Assembly (NCBI GenBank): GCA_963573305.1
Contig: OY754331.1
Location: 68,809,275-68,873,274, forward strand
Length of the DNA stretch: 64,000 nucleotides
Reading direction: 5' to 3'
Source of the DNA: Pyrrhosoma nymphula
Lineage: Eukaryota; Arthropoda; Insecta; Odonata; Coenagrionidae
The notes under the pieces are model-generated. The model saw only the letters and a list, made by a program, of their open reading frames with translations. It was not told where the DNA came from and searched no databases. The translations under genes and the position numbers were made by a program. Positions 49,380-60,334 of the stretch are shown one piece after another; position 1 is the first letter of the stretch; each line of letters opens with the position of its first letter.

Positions 49380-49545
49380 CAGTGGTGTATACATTTGGGC
49401 CCCCCCCATATATACACCACTTGGGGGTGTATATCCCCCCCCGAAATATATGGCCACGGTGAGAGGCGAATACCTCAACTTCAGCCGGTCGCCGCTAGCT
49501 AGCCAGTCGTGGCCCCCCTGAAGTTATAACCTATATTCGCCACTG
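49380..49545. mobile_element. hAT-like MITE, 166 bp, near-perfect 8-bp target duplication
   Basis: The left end is CAGTGGTGTATACATTTGGG. The right end, inverted, is CAGTGGCGAATATAGG. The flanks are CAAAGCAT (49372-49379) and CAAATCAT (49546-49553), 7 of 8. It lies about 90 bp upstream of the first recognised exon of the 49.65-kb gene, so it is in that gene's upstream intron or promoter region. Confidence 0.65.
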
Positions 49546-49619
49546 CAAATCATATTATGTCATATGGCTTATATGTTGATAAAATTATGATAATAATCAC
49601 AGCATATGTTTAATAATTC

Positions 49620-49649
49620 ATTCATATTTCCTTACAGTGTGCACCAACA
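49620..49649 (+). promoter_or_regulatory. Splice acceptor ahead of the start codon
   Basis: A pyrimidine-rich stretch ends CTTACAG at 49637, twelve bases before the ATG at 49650. The four intervening codons (TGT GCA CCA ACA) are in frame with the ATG. Either an untranslated first exon lies upstream, or coding extends into an unseen upstream exon. Confidence 0.5.
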
Positions 49650-51536
49650 ATGAGTGAGACAACTACAGAGGTGGTGGAGGAGCTGTCGCCCTCAGCGGTT
49701 TCCATCCCGACAACAATATGGTCAAAGTGGACCATGAGCAACCTACCAGGCCTCCTCCCTTTCTTACCCAAAGGTATGCATCTTAATCACTTTCAGAAGT
49801 TGATTCCATATTAGAGAGGAAAGTTCATCAGTCATAGTGACCATCATTCAACCCATCTGGGTTGGGATCCACCACAGACTTCTTAGATATTACAGTGCTG
49901 AATTGTTCAATTTTTATAGTTTGACAAAAAAATTATAGGGAGGCTAGGAATCAATGCTCTGTTGTGCAGTTCATACGTAACTCAACTCTCATGATTATTA
50001 AGCATTAGAAGCTTGTGGTACTCAGTATAATAGAGACAGTGGACTTGTATGTACTTAATATTTATTGACATCAAAATGTTACTATTAATCACAATCTTTT
50101 ATTGGAGTCGCATACCCTAAAGAAATATCGATAAAATTGCATTTTCCCTCAAAATGTAACAGTTGGGTAGGATTGATATATGTTTTTTCTGAGCTGGAAG
50201 TGGAGTTAAGCAGTTTATCAAGGGCACTTTTAAATGTATTCCAGGTACATACTTGATTATGAGAAAACAAATGAAGTAAATACTGATGAATGATTTGACT
50301 TCTTCTAAATGGTGTAAATTAACTATGAGAGTACTTTGGAATGTTCATAGGAAATACAATCTTAACATTTTGGCATATGAACCCTTGCAGTGGAATTCTA
50401 TCGCTAGATCCCATTCTTTACTCTCCAATGCTCCCAACTAAAAACTGTAAAACAACCAATAAACTATAAATTCCATAAAATGCTTCCTTATAAAGTAAAT
50501 GAAAAAATGGCAATATCACTGTAAAAAATACACATGTAAGTTGAATAATCTTTTTCATCCTATGTTTTTCAAATGAACATCAAAAATATTAAATAAAAAA
50601 TGCATCCTACTATAGCCTCTTTTTGTGGGCAAAATAACAGTAGAATGTGAGAGAAAATGGAGGATTGTTTATCGGAGTAGAGGAGATTATAAGGTTTTTC
50701 CTTAAGATAAACTGCCATCAGTCATGGTGCTTTATCGTATCTTCAAGAAGGTGCGGTCAGCCTTCAAATTGATGCTAGATAATAGAGAGTAAACTATCAG
50801 TAGTGATCCAAAAATTAATGCGAGACATATGCATGTATTAGATTGAACACAACCTGGTTATGCTGTCCCGACACCAGCAGGTTGACTACCTTCATCAACT
50901 TTAGACTAATATTTTTCTTTTTTCCTCTGTTACACAGTACCTGGTCACAAAGAATCTGTCGGAATCCTCCAGCAACTATCCCCAAGAGTCATCAAGTCAG
51001 AATGCATACTCACAAGAAGATTCTTGACTATGCCATCTTCAAATCTTGCAACACCTCAAACAAAAGACTCCATGTCCACAACTCCATCTAGAGTGCAGAC
51101 TATCAGGAATGGAACAACTGTACCAACTGCGACCATTACTCAACAGACTCCAAGCTCGATCAAGAAACAAGATGTCCTTTCCACATTATCAATTATAGCC
51201 TCAGCCTTGTTGAAGCTATCAATATTTAAGGGACTCAAAGACATGCTGCCAAAATCCCTGAGGCCAACTAAAACTTGGCTGAGGAGGGAATTTCTTACAA
51301 ATGTAGCAGTCTACTCTGGGTTAATAGTTCTTGTGATTGAGGGTTCTGGGTGCTTGTTTGGACTGATAGCAGGGGCAATGCCACCTGGATTGATTTTCAT
51401 GATCAGTGCTCTGCTAATGATGATGGTTATAGCAATAATGACAATCGGACATGATCCAAATTCCGAAACTCATGCCCTGCTGTCTTCATCTTCATCACTT
51501 TCCTCCACCACTCAAAGGAACTGTAGGCGAAGGTGA
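49650..51536 (+). CDS. Predicted two-exon gene: Ser/Thr-rich protein with two C-terminal membrane segments, family unknown
   Basis: The coding sequence joins 49650-49773 and 50938-51536, giving 240 residues. The donor AAAG|GTATGC and acceptor TTACACAG|TA are standard. The intron is 1164 bp and in phase 1. The frame stays open across the join, which is the main evidence that this is a gene. Residues 1-41 form an acidic-then-hydrophobic start (MSETTTEVVEELSP). About 72-118 is Ser/Thr/Pro-rich. A basic stretch (KSLRPTKTWLRREF, about 147-160) precedes two predicted membrane segments at about 164-188 and 191-212, separated by PP. The C-terminal tail has a serine run (about 224-230) and ends CRRR. 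There is no signal peptide at the N-terminus, so it is probably a tail-region-anchored membrane protein. I recognise no family. The second exon lacks an ATG at its start, so a one-exon model is unlikely. ATTAAA at 51797 is a possible poly(A) signal. Confidence 0.72.
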
Positions 51537-53570
51537 TGTTTATGCTAAGTTATGATAGGATGTACAGCATACAGCGCAAGCCTTGGCTGAAATTTCCTGA
51601 ATGTCGGGGTAGTTAGTCCATGTTTACTACTTGCTGTCTTCAGAGTAGTCTATGGCAACTGAATAGCATCTATATGACTTTGAACCATGAGAGTAGGTTG
51701 TAACCTACATTATGCAGCTTCTCAATGTCATTTATACTGCCAGAAATTTTTATTATGGTTTTTGAAGGATTTAAATGGCAAATAGAGGAAGTTGTCATTA
51801 AAAGCTTTTCCTACAATCCTCTATTTGGAAAAAATTTAAACTCCTAATATGAAACTTAAAAGTGTGATAAAGATTGTGCAAATACATATATAAATGTATT
51901 TATATTTTTTACATAGTTGTGAGCAAGAATTATTTAGCCTCTTATTGGCACTGGTTTAAATAGAAACATTTTCTTATGATCGAAAAAAAAATTCTGATGA
52001 GTGCCAGCTCACGCATTCACATGGCACAGGTGGTTAATTCGGACTAAACAAGAAAAATTGTAAAGATGTAGAAACAAAATGATTAATCAAAATTTATGAA
52101 GGAGAGGGAAGGAGATAAAATACTGGATATTTTGATAACCATACAATATATTTGAGAAATATAATTAATAATTGAATTTGTTAATTTATTAGTTCAAATA
52201 ATTACCAATGCCATAAGGTGGTATCACTTAAACATTTGAGACTGAAACAAGGCAGTTGATATAAGATGCTGAGGCAACAGCTGATAACTGGGCAGATAGG
52301 TTTTACTATGTGATCAATGAAAGACAAAGGGCACATTCAACATCAAAAGATACTTCCTAGACTCATGTCATGATGACTGCAACACAGTTCCTTCATTTCA
52401 GACTGAATACTAAGGGAATTGAATTTGAGAATTGTTTATAAATGGAATGACTGCTGTATTTATAATGGAGTGATTTCTGCATGTGTGAGTAAACAAGGAG
52501 TGAATGTGTAACTATTTAAGTAGGGCAATATATTCATGAGTTTTGGAGTAACAATAGGAAACGGAAAATAATGACCAAGTGTGAATTGCAACTGAAGAGG
52601 TATCGATAAACAACAACAAAGAGATACAGCTTTGTATTTTCATAAAATTTCATTCCAATGTACCTGATTCATTAAAATGTTACTAATTATGGAAGAAATT
52701 TTTAATGAAATATATTTTACATCTCAATATTTTTTTTATTTTTGAAACCATGTTTTCTCTATTTCCTGTAAATAACTAAGCAAGGGGACCACATTTTACT
52801 TATATCAGACAACTGGAGATGAAAAAAAGGAATAATGAACTTTTAACCAAGTAAATAACATAACCATGTTTATGATGTAGCACCAGAGGTAAGAGGAGAA
52901 TTCCTTGTCCAACATCCCTACCCACTGTAGGTTCCCTTATCCTCACCAAACAAAATTGTTCCACTATTTTTCCATCAATGACTGAATTCTTGCAAACACC
53001 CACTTGTACCTTATTAACTTTACTAGCTTTGTATGTACCATGGTAATTTTTTTCTACCCAGGTAAACTTACCATAGTTATCCATCCACAATAGTTGTTTT
53101 CTGCCAACCGAATGCACGTACCTATCAAAAGTCAGTCATGTGATCAATCGTCATCATATTCAAGTGACCGGTAGGTAGGTGATGAGAAACAAGTATGGTG
53201 CTCGATAACGGTAGTAAATACCAGTTGTACCATGGTGATTGAAGACAGGTGCAAATGGGGGTAGAACTTAACAAAATTTTATACATTGGTAAGAAGCTAG
53301 TAGAGCGATCAGGGCATGAAATATTTCTATTGCTAAGAGAAAGTTCAATTAAATGCAAAATATTTGTGTAGGGAATAGAATGTTTTTTAAAAATTAGTGA
53401 AAATTAATGATTCCAAAGAATATTTTAAATAGGAAAATAAGCGGTATTAGAAAAAATGTAATTAGTGAGATTTAGATTTTTGATCTCCTAACTCAGCCAT
53501 CATCCCTTAATTAAAGATACATATGTAACTCCTAAAAAATAAGAAAAATTCTTAACAAAGAAGATATTAT
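51537..53570. other. 3' UTR candidate, then spacer
   Basis: AT-rich sequence after the stop codon; the 3' end of the transcript is not fixed. Minus-strand frames of 105 codons (52800-53117) and 77 codons (53125-53358) are open but have no recognisable domain. The area 53036-53230 contains two TGTACCATGGT copies. Confidence 0.4.
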
Positions 53571-53577
53571 TTACTTT

Positions 53578-53644
53578 ATGGAAATACCTCTACAAAATCT
53601 AATTGAGACAACGAGCAATGTTGAAGAGCTTTCACCTACTTCAG
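53578..53644 (+). pseudogene. Possible first exon (or remnant) of a tandem paralogue
   Basis: An ATG at 53578 opens 22 codons that include ETTSNVEELSPTS, resembling ETTTEVVEELSPS at the start of the 49.65-kb gene. It is followed at 53645 by GTATTT, a possible donor leaving phase 1, the same phase as the exon 1 donor of that gene. No matching second exon is visible downstream in the window. The acceptor before it (AACAAAG) is weak. It could be a functional alternative first exon of a longer gene, a pseudogene fragment, or chance similarity over about 15 residues. Confidence 0.35.
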
Positions 53645-53911
53645 GTATTTTTGCACAGGGGAAAAATTTGAATAAGTGAAGCCTTCGATTCTATTATTGC
53701 ATATGAGGCCAGCTTTTATCAATTAACTTAAGAATCACAAACCCCTCACTTCGGTTAGTGGCATAAAGTACTGTTCTGCTCTTATGCCATCATTGAGTAC
53801 CTCTCCAGTCAGTCTCTAAGCAGATGTTTAAAATGAAAATAATTAAGGATAAATCAGAGATATGCACACAAGAGGAAAAAAATCACACATGCACAATGTT
53901 GTCAATCAATT

Positions 53912-54185
53912 CTTAACTGGGAAATGCATTATATTCTCATGTAGAAGATCCAAACTAGCAGTTCACATTAGAATGAGAGGTTGATGAACCAATAGAAGAT
54001 TAAATGATGCATTGAATTTTACATTGCATATAAGTGCAATGGCTATGCCTTAACTGGAAAATGCATTATATTCTCATGTAGAAGATCCAAACTAGCAGTT
54101 CACATTAGAATGGGAGGTTGATGAACCAGTAGAAGATTAAATGATGCATTGAATTTTACATTGCATATAAGTGCAATGGCTATGC
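53912..54185 (+). repeat. Recent tandem duplication, 2 x 137 bp
   Basis: Units 53912-54048 and 54049-54185 differ at about three positions. Neither has coding capacity or transposon-like ends. The high identity means the duplication is young. Confidence 0.9.
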
Positions 54186-54487
54186 CTTCCACAGGAAGTT
54201 CTAAGCAGTTGAAATCTTAATTTGACATGTAAGAACTTAATGAAAGATATATGCTTGTTTATCTTAGCCACAAAAGCAAACTAAAGGACATGATTTCTGC
54301 CTTACCTAGTCTCATCCACAAAATACGGTACATTTTTGTCTAGTATTAAACACCATATTTGACACCTTTACCTCACATAAAAAAGTTGATTTTTTACTTT
54401 CAAGTATAGTTTTCCTAGACCCTAGTTTTCTAAGCTCCCAAATCCTAGATTTTCATCATGTCAATATTTTTCATGTTGATATCTTGA

Positions 54488-54690
54488 AATGCATATTGAA
54501 AAAATTACTTGGTAAAAAATTCACTCTTTAATTATGAAAAAACTGACCCAGGTTTCGGCAACTCAGTGCCATTTTCAAGGTACCACACGATCAGTACCTT
54601 AAAATGGCACTGAGTTGCAGAAACCTGGGTCGGTTTTTTCATAATTAAAGTGTGGATTTTTTACCAAGTGATTTTTTCAATATGCATATC
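54488..54690. repeat. Palindromic foldback element with 27-nt hairpin core, locus F
   Basis: The arms are about 95 bp each, from TGCATATTGAAAAAATTACTTGG on the left to the inverted CCAAGTGATTTTTTCAATATGCA on the right, around a centre near 54586. On the minus strand of the left arm (54552-54578) the core is TTGAAAA, stem TGGCA, loop CTGAGT, return stem TGCCG, then AAAC. The right arm carries the same loop with a weakened stem. The core geometry matches 39784-39810. Confidence 0.7.
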
Positions 54691-54699
54691 AAAACTTTC

Positions 54700-55009
54700 C
54701 ACAAAGTTGCGCCAGAAACGTATTCTCATATTGATATCTTGAAGTTTACAATCAATGTACAATAATAGATCTTTATAATTTCACTTTCAAACCAGGTTAC
54801 CATGTTCAAGGTTGCATTAAGGCATCATGAATTTCTGGAGATGAGATTTTAAACCATCAAAAGAATCACTCGTGTTTGTTCTGTACAAAATTTTGGTCGT
54901 AAAATTTGAGGAAACTTTAGAAATCAAGGATTTGAATGACATTTCAATTATGTACTTGAAAGGTATACTGAAGGTCTTTCTGCTTGAACATAAAACAGGT
55001 AATAATAAT
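54700..55009. other. No gene seen
   Basis: Spacer between the palindrome and the R4-like LINE. GATATCTTGAAG near 54733 repeats part of the sequence flanking the left arm of the palindrome. Confidence 0.35.
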
Positions 55010-56859
55010 AAGGGTACGAAAGCCGGACCACCAGCCTCCCCGTGGCGTACCTGGTAACAGCTTTTGCCAGCTAATGGTGGATGTCTGCATGCGGGGCTAA
55101 CTACCCCACACGTAGTTTTGCTGGTTCCACGAGAAGAATCCAGAAAAGCCACCAACAACTGGCCCCTCTCGGATGGGGGCCCTAGTAGGGTTGGGTGTGG
55201 CAACGAAAACTCACCAACTAGAAATGGAGCTTGTGTACAGTGGATGGAAGCCCTAAGGGGCAACCTTCTAGCATACCATGCTGCAAGCGAGCCCGATCGT
55301 AGGGGGTACATGGCAAGGGTGCACTCTTTGTGGCGTCAGATGCATCCGGAACACGACCATCTATCGCAGCAGAATCTGTGAGATTATGCCAACCACCTGC
55401 GAAAAAAAGGAAACTCCACACCAACAGCCAGTTCAGAGGAACACACCACCAACCAGACCACTCTCCCCGACACAGGCTGCCTCTCCACCGCCTGAGGCGA
55501 GAATGACATTTGTGTCAGTCTCTCGGCTAAATGAGGAGGAAGCTGGTCAGACCATCTCTGAACTACGAACGCGGTTGTTAAACAGAATTAACAGTGATGA
55601 AGGACAACCTAGGCAGAGAGACATCCATCGAAATATCTCTCTGCTGGGTAACCACCTGCCCCAGTTGAATGGTCTTATCGACAAAATCCTGACGGAAACG
55701 TCGGACCTTTGGACGATAAGTTGGGTGGTCTACACTGCTGCCAAAATTAAGGCTGACTCCCCAAAGAACACCTCTTGGGAGGACAAAGCAGCAAAGAGGC
55801 TGGAACAGTTGGAAGCCAAGATCACGCAGGCGAGGCGACAGGTGTCGAGAATGCAGTGTGTGATGGAATACATCGTATCTGGGTGAACTTTCACTCCCAA
55901 AGTGCGGCGCATAGCGTGCAGCCTCAGATACTACCATCACACACTGAATAAAAGCATGTTGCTTACTATTAAGCAGCACGTGGTCGATAGAGTACGAGCA
56001 CTCACCACTGTCCGGAAAAACTCCTCAAGAGGAGTAGGGTCATGAGGGAAAACTCTACCTTTCTCCTTCACCCATCCAGTCTCTTTCGACCACCGCCGTC
56101 TGTCGTCGAATCACCGCCACCCGTCCAAGAGGTTGAACGTTTCTGGAAGGAGATCTACGAAACGTCAAAGCCATTCAATGGAGACACTCCGGCCATAGGC
56201 CTCTTTAAAGAGTTTTTTGACAACCACCTACAAGATATGGATGGACCTCTTTCAGTCACCGAAAGTGACGTGAAGAAGGCCTTCTCTGGTTTGAAGAATT
56301 TCTCGGATCCAGGAATAGATGCCGTGAATAACTTCTGGTGGCAGAAGTTTAATTCCACCCACCAACACCTTGCCAGAATCTTCACGTCCTTTCTAAATGG
56401 TCGATAATCAATTCCACCTTGGCTGACTGAGGGACACACAGTTCTGATACCTAAGAAGGGAGACTTGTCCAATCCAAAGAACTACCTCCCATAGCCAGCC
56501 TCAACACTGTATGAGGCATTCAGCTCTATCTTGAGCGACCTTATCCTCCAACACGTCCAGCCTGTGTGTGAGGAAGTGTACGAGCAGGGGGGCTCAAGCG
56601 GGGAATCGCGGGATGCAAGGACAACATGCTCATTGATAGGTGCATATGCCAGGATGCCATCCGGCATAAGCGAAACCTATCAATGGCCTTGGTGGACAAC
56701 AAGAAGCTTTTGACACCACTTTGCATGAGCTTTTGATCGCCATGCTGAAGTAGATGAAAGTCCACCCAGAGGTAGTGTCCTGCATCCAACGCCTGTTACC
56801 ACTCTGAAAAACACGCTTTGTTCTTACTTCAGGCAAGCGGTCAGTTTCCAAAGAGTTGG
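55010..56859 (+). pseudogene. R4/R2-type non-LTR retrotransposon remnant, 5' and central part
   Basis: The first open run (to 55886) encodes the N-terminal region that ends in an RRQVSRMQCVMEYI helix. The next (from about 56042) has FLLHPSSLFRPPP, EVERFWKEIYE, SDVKKAFSGLKNFSDPGID and FWWQKFNSTHQHLARIF. Later pieces in shifted frames correspond to LTEGHTVLIPKKGDLSNPKNY and to the usual MALVD segment. This is the RT entry region of R4/Dong-like LINEs, as I know the family. Several frameshifts and stops make it dead. The 5' end is set approximately, where the similarity-like coding begins. It lies on the same strand as the 49.65-kb gene. Confidence 0.7.
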
Positions 56860-56867
56860 TAACATAC

Positions 56868-57687
56868 TAGGGATTGGAAATTTAAATCCAGAATCGATTT
56901 CCGATTAATCGACTTTCGATTTTGGTTTAAAAAATGGATTTTCTAAAAATTCAATTTTTTGCCCAAAATAATCGAAAAATCGAAATCGATATTTAACATA
57001 GTAAAGTAATTGTCTACGGAAATACGGATGTGTTGTTGTAACATAATGCAAAATGGGTTAATGGAAGCACTAGGGATAAGAACTGAATACAGTTAAATTT
57101 ATTAATACAATATATTATTTTAAAGATATTAATAAGATATACAGGGAAGTAATAATCCATAACAGATACTTATGAACACATAGGTAATTTAACAAACAAA
57201 TTACATACAGTTTAGTAGCAATAAGAATTGTATATTGAAAAGTGGGCATACCACAAAATGAAAAACAAAATTTTATTTATTTTTTGTTTGCAAAGCCGTG
57301 GAACCAGTGTTCCTCAGGGATGGATATTAAGAAAACTAACATATTTAAATGTTCTCCGAATAATCGATTTTGCACCTGAGTTGCAATTAACCCGGCGTGA
57401 GAAAATAGTCGCTCACACGGTACGGTAGAGGCAACTGTAGATAAAACCCTGCTGGCTGGTTTGTACATATATACGTGGGGATATTCTCCCTTAATGTCCT
57501 TCTAGGATAGTATATGTACTCGACTGGAGGGTGGTTTACGAACTGGTGCAGCTTGATTGGCAAAATTCAAACGCTATAATCGATTTTGATCAGTTTTTCA
57601 AAACAAAAAGTCAACTTCAATTAAATAAAAAATCGGAGTGTGATAATCGATTTTCGATTAAATTCGAAATCTATTTTCCAATCCCTA
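56868..57687 (-). mobile_element. hAT transposon deletion derivative, 820 bp, perfect 8-bp target duplication
   Basis: The termini are TAGGGATTGGAAA and TTTCCAATCCCTA, a 13-bp perfect inverted repeat. TAACATAC at 56860-56867 is repeated exactly at 57688-57695. Both subterminal regions are crowded with AATCGA/TCGATT motifs, probable transposase-binding repeats by analogy with other hAT elements. Only the transposase C-terminus survives (minus, 57277-57468), so the element is a non-autonomous internal deletion. It sits inside the R4-like LINE and is therefore younger than it. Confidence 0.92.
57277..57468 (-). pseudogene. hAT transposase C-terminal dimerisation domain fragment
   Basis: The minus strand encodes STVPCERLFSHAG, then QNRL and LNMLVFL. 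This is the pattern of the hAT C-terminal dimerisation region in Ac/ZBED-type transposases (P.ERxFS.AG ... RNRL ... LxxLxFL). The N-terminal zinc finger and the DDE catalytic region are missing, so it cannot encode an active enzyme. Confidence 0.82.
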
Positions 57688-57695
57688 TAACATAC

Positions 57696-57990
57696 CACCG
57701 TGGTGTTTTTCAAGGCTTCAACTTGAGCCCCTTACTGTTTTGTATTTTCCTCCTACCCCTGTCCCTTAGGCTGCAATGAGGTAGAGGGTACCTACATGTG
57801 CGGTGTTCCAGGTGACAGGAAGCATAAGGTCACCCATTTGTTCTACATGGATGACCTGAAGCTCTATGCTTCTAATGCGAGTTAGTACCATAGTTACCAT
57901 GTTAGTACCATAACCAAATTCTGCTGAAGAAAACCTCAGGGATGCCTATGACTTCCGGAGAGCAAGGGGCTACCTGCCACCAATATATAC
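57696..57990 (+). pseudogene. R4/R2-type LINE remnant, RT catalytic part, continuing after the hAT insertion
   Basis: Directly after the hAT target duplication the RT reading resumes with HRGVFQGFNLSPLLF, the motif that follows the segment cut at 56859. It then gives FYMDDLKLYA (57841-57870) with the YMDD catalytic pair typical of R4-like elements. It decays after about 57900, where TTAGTACCATA is locally repeated. No 3' end is visible. Confidence 0.75.
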
Positions 57991-57999
57991 ATCTTGGGA

Positions 58000-59044
58000 A
58001 AGAGATTCATATGCTCCCCCGAAAAAAAACACATCATTCTTGTCCAACAATTTTTCTTTACTCTAGCTCCAAAGGTTAAGAGGATTTTCAAAGTAAACAT
58101 GTGCTTTTACCACGTAACTTACCCCAGGGATCCCTTGGTAAGGGTAAGCAGGAATAATTAAGTTATCTTTCTTTATTATAGAAGACTTTATTTCAAAAAT
58201 ATAAGAAGAATTTTATACAAGCAGTAAAGTAAGAACTATGAAGACAAAACCTTAAAAAACATATAGCTCAAGGACAAATTAAGAATTTCAGAAAGAGAAT
58301 AAATACAGATGCAAATGAATGAACAAGAAAGCATATCACAATTCCGTAACTTTCCTACCACAGCATTTTATGGTATCAAATGCTTAGTGATTCCATGGAG
58401 ACATCTGTATAGCTGTCACCATTACATTCATTGATAAGAAAAAAAACCAGAGAGGCATAAACATTTCATACATTAAAACTTTTCCTCAATATTTCATTGC
58501 TCAAGGAGTATTGAATCCTCCAAAGCTTAAGGCAAATCATAAGTGTTTTACAGTTTTCATAGAATATAACTACACTGTACAGCCAGCCAAACTTGGTCGC
58601 TGGGAACCTGAAAAAACAATAGAGTCATAATTAAAATGATTGACAATACGCAACCTAGGCTGACTTTTTTAAAAGGAGAAGTTATTTCAGCAAAGTCCAT
58701 GGTTAACACTTCCATGGTTAACACAATAGTCATAAGATGTTCGAGTGACTTGGAATGGAATCTTCAGTATCACAGAACACAAAAAGGTAAAATGAAATTT
58801 TTCCGCAGATTTAGATTTTTTCCGCTATCTTAATAAAGTAAAGAAGTCAACAGAGATAATTTGGATCCACCTTACTCTTTCCACTGTGATACAACAGTGC
58901 TGTACACAGATTAGAGATAGCATTTAAGCTGGAAATTAGGAACATTATAATAAAAAATGTTTTTCACCAATAGGTGCAGAGATATGAATGCGTGTATAAA
59001 AAATAGCAAGCTGACAGAGTGACAAAGCTTAGCATTGGGTGAGA
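58000..59044. other. No gene seen
   Basis: AT-rich spacer. A short tandem repeat of CCATGGTTAACACTT-like units (two copies) lies at 58698-58727. Confidence 0.4.
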
Positions 59045-59050
59045 ATATGT

Positions 59051-59205
59051 ACAGTGGAAGCCCGGTATAGTGAGTACGGCTTATTGCGTGAATCCCGTTT
59101 TAGCGAGTGATTGTCTTTGTACCGCCAAAAGGCCTATGTTTTACATGTAAAATAAAGTGGATATAGCGAGGCCAAAAAGTTCCTTCCACGGTATACGCTT
59201 GGTAT
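59051..59205 (+). mobile_element. pogo/Tigger-like terminus
   Basis: After TA, the sequence CAGTGGAAGCCCGGTATAGTG, followed by TTAGCGAG and GATATAGCGAGG, is the typical end of pogo/Tigger DNA transposons as I know them. The opposite terminus is not found within the following 1.5 kb, so the copy is truncated or eroded. No transposase frame is present. Confidence 0.5.
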
Positions 59206-59571
59206 TACGACAGATATCTCTCGAGGGCGATGCACCACCTAGCAAAAATTAACTATTTTGTTTTGTATTATCTGTTAATTAAACTAAATATTCAAGATGT
59301 GAGCCATATCTGCAACACCTAAAGCCAGTTATGTCCAAAAATTAGTGATTTACGGCCTTGAGTACGCTGTGCGCGCTCCCATTTTACGTTCTTCTTTTGT
59401 TAGGCCCAGTCATCAGTGAGAGGGGAGTGGGTGGACGACAAGCAAGTTGAGAGTAGAAGAGGGAACATTCAGCAGAATGAGAGCGATCTGTCGGAGCGAT
59501 TGAAAAACTCAAACCATTCCGTCAACTCGATCCGCCCAATCACATGGCAGCAGAGAGTTGTGATGTAGGTA

Positions 59572-59634
59572 AGGGGCGGAGTTTACTCGGTTGGAGGGGC
59601 ATAGTTTACTCGATCGGAGGGGCGGAGTTGTCTT
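59572..59634 (+). repeat. 23-bp minisatellite, about 2.6 units
   Basis: GGGGCGGAGTTTACTCGGTTGGA, then GGGGCATAGTTTACTCGATCGGA, then GGGGCGGAGTTGTC. It is followed at 59650-59690 by GTAGCTAGA-type short repeats. Confidence 0.75.
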
Positions 59635-60334
59635 ATGTGGTTTGTGCAGAGTAGCTAGACTAGCTAGATAGCAGAGTAGCTAGATAGTGAGAGACTTGAA
59701 TAGGCAACTCGATGATTGAGTGAATGTAAGTAAACTGCAGTTGAACACGTTTAAGTACATATAAATATCTCGTAAAGTTTGTGTGGGAATTGGTCTAAAA
59801 AACAGTTCGCAATCGTAATGAAAGGCAGACGGTTCCACTACGTGTAATACATCTGAGTATTAAACTATAAGAAACGACGCTGTGTTTGTTGTAGCAACAG
59901 AGGCATTATTAACATTATTATTCGCTTCACGTCAATATTCTTCCACGTTTAATTCCTTTATTTGTATCGTTTTCTACATAAGTGTTCTCTCGTATGCAGT
60001 TCCCCTATGAGAGCTACGTTGAGAATAGACATTGAAGAGTATATGTACTTCTAAATGTGCATTGAATTTATCGGGCCTCTGGGCCTTTCTTAAACAAATT
60101 TTCCTTCTACGAGCTATCATGGGCCGGCAGGAAAACTTAAATGCCAGATGCGTGACTATCCTTTGAAATTCAAATCTCTGGTTGTCAAGGAAATATGCTA
60201 TTGTTGATTAAAGAGAAAAATGTCAGATTTTTCAGCAAAAAATATCATGGACCACCAGGAACCACCAGGGGGGGCCTTTGGGGGCCCTGAGGTCTTTTTT
60301 ATATAGCCTATGTTCAACCCATGTACATTTTATC

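Noticed and set aside
51024..51536. One-exon gene starting at 51024
   Set aside because: The first codon there is TTG. The open frame extends upstream to the acceptor at 50937 and joins in phase with the exon ending at 49773, which begins with an ATG.
52800..53117. 105-codon minus-strand frame
   Set aside because: No recognisable domain, low-complexity hydrophobic end and no splice context. It lies downstream of the plus-strand gene in probable UTR or spacer.
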